Part shown: piece after piece, positions 61,169 through 64,000 of the stretch
How the letters are laid out: each line of letters starts with the position of its first letter
Numbering within the stretch: position 1 is the first letter of the stretch
NCBI GenBank assembly: GCA_021772095.1
Contig: JADYXR010000011.1
Span: 1 to 64,000, forward strand
DNA from: Candidatus Obscuribacter sp.
GTDB lineage: Bacteria; Cyanobacteriota; Vampirovibrionia; Obscuribacterales; Obscuribacteraceae
Direction: 5' to 3'
Length of the DNA: 64,000 nt
Position numbers and translations under genes: made by a program
Notes under the pieces: generated by a model
The model's input: only the letters and a program-made list of their open reading frames with translations
Databases searched by the model: none
What the model was told of the DNA's origin: nothing

Positions 61169-61765
61169 TTATTTTTCTGACCGAGTAGTGGCACCAACTG
61201 CAGTGCCCGGTGCGAATGATTGCCCTGATGGACCGCTCAATGAATCGAGCTCTTGCATGAATTGAGAAAGCAGTCGTTTGTTGTCCGACTCGCTGACATT
61301 TTTCTCGAGATAACTTTGTGAAAGTTTCACAGCCGCTTCGACCGCTGCCGTGCGCACTTCAGTGATGATCATCTGCCGTTCGTTGGCGAGCGATGACTCA
61401 AGCTTGCGATGCAAATCTGCTACTTCGCGAGTGGTTTGACTCAAGATTTCAGCTTTCAATTGTTGGGCGACGGTCTTTGCTTCATCAACAATTTTGTCTG
61501 ATTCTTTTTGAGCATTTTCCAAATTTCTTTGTTGCTCGGCGAAAAACGCGTCAGACTCGGCTTTGACTCTGGCTGCCGATTCCATCTGTTCATTGATCGC
61601 ACGCTCGCGCTTTTCGAGCATCGGCGGAACCAGTTTATTGATTCCATAAATCAAAAATCCAACCAGAAAAATCCAGTTGATAACATTGCTTTTGAAATCA
61701 AGAACGACGTCCATCAGTCCGGGTTGATGGTGCTCTACTTCAGCTAGGAAAAACATTAGATTCAT
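61169..61765 (-). CDS. atpF: ATP synthase Fo b subunit
   Basis: 198 residues: one membrane segment near the N-terminus (VINWIFLVGFLIYGINKL) and a long charged coiled coil, RAINEQMESAARVKAESDA and onwards. Its ATG overlaps the stop of the b' gene by one base (TGATG), indicating translational coupling. The second of two b-type subunits that form the heterodimeric stalk. Confidence 0.9.
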   Translation of the reverse strand: MNLMFFLAEVEHHQPGLMDVVLDFKSNVINWIFLVGFLIYGINKLVPPMLEKRERAINEQMESAARVKAESDAFFAEQQRNLENAQKESDKIVDEAKTVAQQLKAEILSQTTREVADLHRKLESSLANERQMIITEVRTAAVEAAVKLSQSYLEKNVSESDNKRLLSQFMQELDSLSGPSGQSFAPGTAVGATTRSEK

Positions 61766-62241
61766 CAGATTGCTTCCTCCAACGCTTTCTTCACTTGTTC
61801 TTCGTTGACATCGAATTTTGGATTTTCTCCAAGAACTTTGCCGACGATCTGTTTTACGAGTTGAGCTTCTTCGACGATCAGTGAATCAAGCAAGACTTTC
61901 TTCTCGCCTTGCAATTGACCTCTGGACTCGTCGAGGCGCTTGCGGCCTTGTTCTTTAACTCCACCCAATTCTTTGTTTCGAACTGATTGAGCTTCAGTAA
62001 CTGCGGCCGTAATGATCGCTTGAGCTTCCTCGCGTTTTTTGGCGAGTTGCTGCTTGTAAGTATCAGTTGATGAACTTGCCTCATCCCGAGCCGCTTTAGC
62101 AGCTGCAAGATTGCCGGCAATCATCAGGTTTCGTTTTTCAATAACCTCGCCGACTGGTTTCAAAAACCACTCATTCAAGAGGTACATGAAAACTAGAAAG
62201 CTGATAAGAAAAAATAGAATTGTTGCGTTCGGGAAAAGCAT
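61765..62241 (-). CDS. ATP synthase Fo b' subunit
   Basis: 158 residues: N-terminal membrane helix (ILFFLISFLVFMYLLNEWFL) and a charged coiled coil. A distinct b-type paralogue between the c and b genes is the b' of cyanobacteria, plastids and some proteobacteria. Coupled to the b gene by a one-base overlap. Confidence 0.9.
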   Translation of the reverse strand: MLFPNATILFFLISFLVFMYLLNEWFLKPVGEVIEKRNLMIAGNLAAAKAARDEASSSTDTYKQQLAKKREEAQAIITAAVTEAQSVRNKELGGVKEQGRKRLDESRGQLQGEKKVLLDSLIVEEAQLVKQIVGKVLGENPKFDVNEEQVKKALEEAI

Positions 62242-62347
62242 TTAGGTACGGTTTCCGTCGGTAAATTTTCCGTCGCCAGTTTTCACTGCGATATTGCCAT
62301 CGACCTGCATGAGCGAATGTCACTCATGCAGGTGTTTCGTTTACTTT

Positions 62348-62653
62348 TTAGCCACCCAATCCCATTGGGAAAAGGTAAAGAAGAACTGCTACGACGAAAG
62401 CGAACAGACCGAGCGCCTCCATCAGTGCTGCAAACAGAAGACCGTTTGCAACGAGCTTACCAGTCATCTCAGGTTGACGAGCCATTCCTTCCAACGCTTT
62501 GGAAGCTGCGATACCGATGCCGATACCAGGTCCGAATACACCGACAGCGGCGATACCGGCGCCGATTCTCGATGCAGTGGTTACCATAGCTCTCAAAGTT
62601 TCAGGATCCATCACAGCTGTTGTGCCTGCTTGGGCAATTAATTGGTGGTCCAC
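62348..62653 (-). CDS. atpE: ATP synthase Fo c subunit
   Basis: 101 residues, GTG start with GGAGAG about ten bases upstream. Two helices: IGAGIAAVGVFGPGIGIGIA and the ALMEALGLFAFVVAVLLYLF helix carrying the ion-binding Glu; the loop EGMARQPE is conserved. The residue after the Glu is Ala, not Ser/Thr, favouring proton rather than sodium coupling. A 20-residue N-terminal extension precedes helix 1. Confidence 0.95.
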   Translation of the reverse strand: MDHQLIAQAGTTAVMDPETLRAMVTTASRIGAGIAAVGVFGPGIGIGIAASKALEGMARQPEMTGKLVANGLLFAALMEALGLFAFVVAVLLYLFPMGLGG

Positions 62654-62786
62654 TTATCTCACTCTCCTCGACTTTTGCTTCGCATTTAGCGTGTTGATGC
62701 CACATGAAACACGACTAACGAATTCTTCGAAATTCGAGAATTCAAGCCAGTCCGCTTCAAAAGAACCCACTGATTATATCAGTACG

Positions 62787-63545
62787 TTAGTGATGGTCTG
62801 CGACTGCAAGACCAATGTAAATGGAGGTCAACAACGCAAATACAAAAGCTTGCAAGAATGCGATGAAGATCTCGAAACCCATGACTGCGACTGGGGCTAC
62901 AATCCATGGCAACAACATCAATGCCACCATTCTGGTCAATTCGTCGGCGGTGATCACTAGCAGCAAACGCAGTGCCAGTGTCACTGGGCGGATTATCAAG
63001 TCCATCCATTCGATTAAACCAAGTGGTTTGAAATACATACCGATATAATGCATTCCGTGTTTTTGAATGCCGGCGTAAATGTACGTAACCAGCGCTATGA
63101 CTGCCAATCCGGCGGTGACGTTGATGTCAGTGGTTGGCGAAGCAACCTCGAAATGTCCGTGTCCATTCGGCAAATGCGGATAGCCTGGAATCGCAGTTAA
63201 AAGCGCCCATGGGAGGATTCCGAACAAATTGCCTGTTAACACAAAAATAAATATCGCCGCAATAAGCGGTAAGAATTTCTTGTAGTCATGACCGATTTGA
63301 CCCTTACAGAGGTCGTCAAGAAAGGTGTAGATGCTCTCCGCTATCGCTTGTCCGGTGCCGCCGGGGCCAGTGGATGTCAATTGAGGGCGAACTACTAGAG
63401 CGAGCACCAAAACGAATATCATGCATGCCCAGCTCGACAACATGGTGTCGACGTGGACTGTCGCCATCGGACCAAAAGGGGTCGAGATGTCTGCAATCGG
63501 TTTTAGTGCTTCAAACTGTGACGTATGTAAATGCTTGTCTAACAT
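62787..63545 (-). CDS. atpB: ATP synthase Fo a subunit
   Basis: 252 residues with about five or six membrane helices. The essential Arg is in VTLALRLLLVITADEL and the last helices (EIFIAFLQAFVFALLTSIYI) are standard; the first ones carry NLFGILPWALL. It forms the proton half-channels next to the c-ring. Preceded by the AtpI-like gene and followed by atpE. Confidence 0.95.
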   Translation of the reverse strand: MLDKHLHTSQFEALKPIADISTPFGPMATVHVDTMLSSWACMIFVLVLALVVRPQLTSTGPGGTGQAIAESIYTFLDDLCKGQIGHDYKKFLPLIAAIFIFVLTGNLFGILPWALLTAIPGYPHLPNGHGHFEVASPTTDINVTAGLAVIALVTYIYAGIQKHGMHYIGMYFKPLGLIEWMDLIIRPVTLALRLLLVITADELTRMVALMLLPWIVAPVAVMGFEIFIAFLQAFVFALLTSIYIGLAVADHH

Positions 63546-63729
63546 AATGCCCCTGACGCCTGATGCGAGGTTCTAAAGCGCAATCGCGCGCGCATAGAAC
63601 ACGACAAGAAATGATATCAGACAAGGAATCTAAATCATGATGCCAGAGCTCGTCTGGCTTAAGCTGGTAACGAAACTTGAGAATTGGCGCGTCAAGCGGT
63701 TTGCGGCTGACAAGTGCTGATATTTTGTT

Positions 63730-63987
63730 TTAGAATAAACTGGACTTTTCTTCTTCAGGGTCGTCTGGAAGCGGCTTCCCACGGTTTGGCATGCTGCGCT
63801 CGATCTGCTGAGAAGTTCTAAAAATCTGATAAATGGCGGCGGAGAAACCAGCTGTAAGTCCAGCCATCATCAGCCCGACCGCCCACATTTGGCTGTGCAA
63901 CAGCCGATCGCCGATGAAGTAACCACCAAAACCGAATACGCATGTATATACGACCAGCGCCATGCCCCACTGGGCCGCCATCGCCAC
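63730..63987 (-). CDS. AtpZ/AtpI-like ATP synthase accessory protein, possibly incomplete at the window edge
   Basis: 85 residues from a GTG at 63987, or 83 from the ATG at 63981. Two membrane helices (QWGMALVVYTCVFGFGGYFIGDRL and AVGLMMAGLTAGFSAAIYQIF, each split here) match the short AtpZ/ATPase_gene1 type. The reading frame remains open to the last base of the window, so the N-terminus may extend beyond it. It is the first gene of the atp cluster here. Confidence 0.8.
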   Translation of the reverse strand: MAMAAQWGMALVVYTCVFGFGGYFIGDRLLHSQMWAVGLMMAGLTAGFSAAIYQIFRTSQQIERSMPNRGKPLPDDPEEEKSSLF

Positions 63988-64000
63988 GGTTGATGGTCCG

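Overview
The window (64 kb, mid GC, dense genes on both strands) looks like a chromosomal segment of a Gram-negative, non-photosynthetic member of the Cyanobacteriota, most likely the Melainabacteria/Vampirovibrionia (Obscuribacterales-like). The best evidence is the ATP synthase cluster at the right end. Its order is AtpZ/I-like, a, c, b', b, delta, alpha, gamma, with two different b-type subunits and with beta and epsilon absent, which is the cyanobacterial/plastid arrangement. A TonB-dependent receptor, RseP and lipid-A-type enzymes point to an outer membrane. Very long low-complexity proteins and eukaryotic-type Ser/Thr kinases fit the same lineage. The placement is an inference; no rRNA or tRNA gene was seen.

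Layout. 0.3-4.8 kb: a giant minus-strand protein with YD-like repeats and a papain/calpain-like Cys-His motif, followed by a small partner gene with a TTG start. 5.3-6.5 kb: VanZ-like and 3-methyladenine glycosylase genes, directly abutted. 6.7-13.1 kb: an 1829-residue GAF/receiver-like/GAF/GGDEF/HD-GYP protein with an ~850-residue Pro/Gln tail, then an alpha/beta hydrolase. 13.3-22.3 kb: deoxyhypusine-synthase-like enzyme, TadG-like protein, membrane spermidine-synthase-like protein, a HExxH lipoprotein, exported unknowns and cysteine synthase. 22.7-26.5 kb: a tightly coupled plus-strand cluster of unknown genes, including two divergent SseB-like paralogues and an overlapping 46-codon ORF. 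26.6-30.7 kb: fabG-acpP-fabF-gatA. 30.7-31.5 kb: an unusual non-coding stretch with a palindrome array and stop-codon-anchored tandem repeats. 31.5-41.9 kb: ADP-ribosylglycohydrolase-like protein, small Cys proteins, a 1040-residue putative zincin, PanB, TPR and Sel1 proteins, and a copper-type Cys-rich pair. 42-50.3 kb: a minus-strand run of SpoIID, RseP, FmdB-like protein, an active Ser/Thr kinase and a pseudokinase. 50.6-57.8 kb: an unknown repeat protein, a TonB-dependent receptor, PAP2, ArnT-like and TonB-like genes; receptor and TonB-like gene share a near-identical Fur/Zur-like operator. 57.9-64 kb: the atp cluster, whose first gene may run off the window.

How the genes work together. 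Fatty-acid elongation (FabG, AcpP, FabF), pantothenate synthesis (PanB, precursor of the ACP prosthetic group), GatA, CysK and the ATP synthase form the housekeeping core. Envelope functions (RseP, SpoIID, TonB receptor, PAP2, ArnT-like, VanZ, TadG) and signalling proteins (c-di-GMP hybrid, kinase and pseudokinase) form the rest. Several intergenic regions carry short tandem repeats or palindromes placed just 3' of minus-strand genes.
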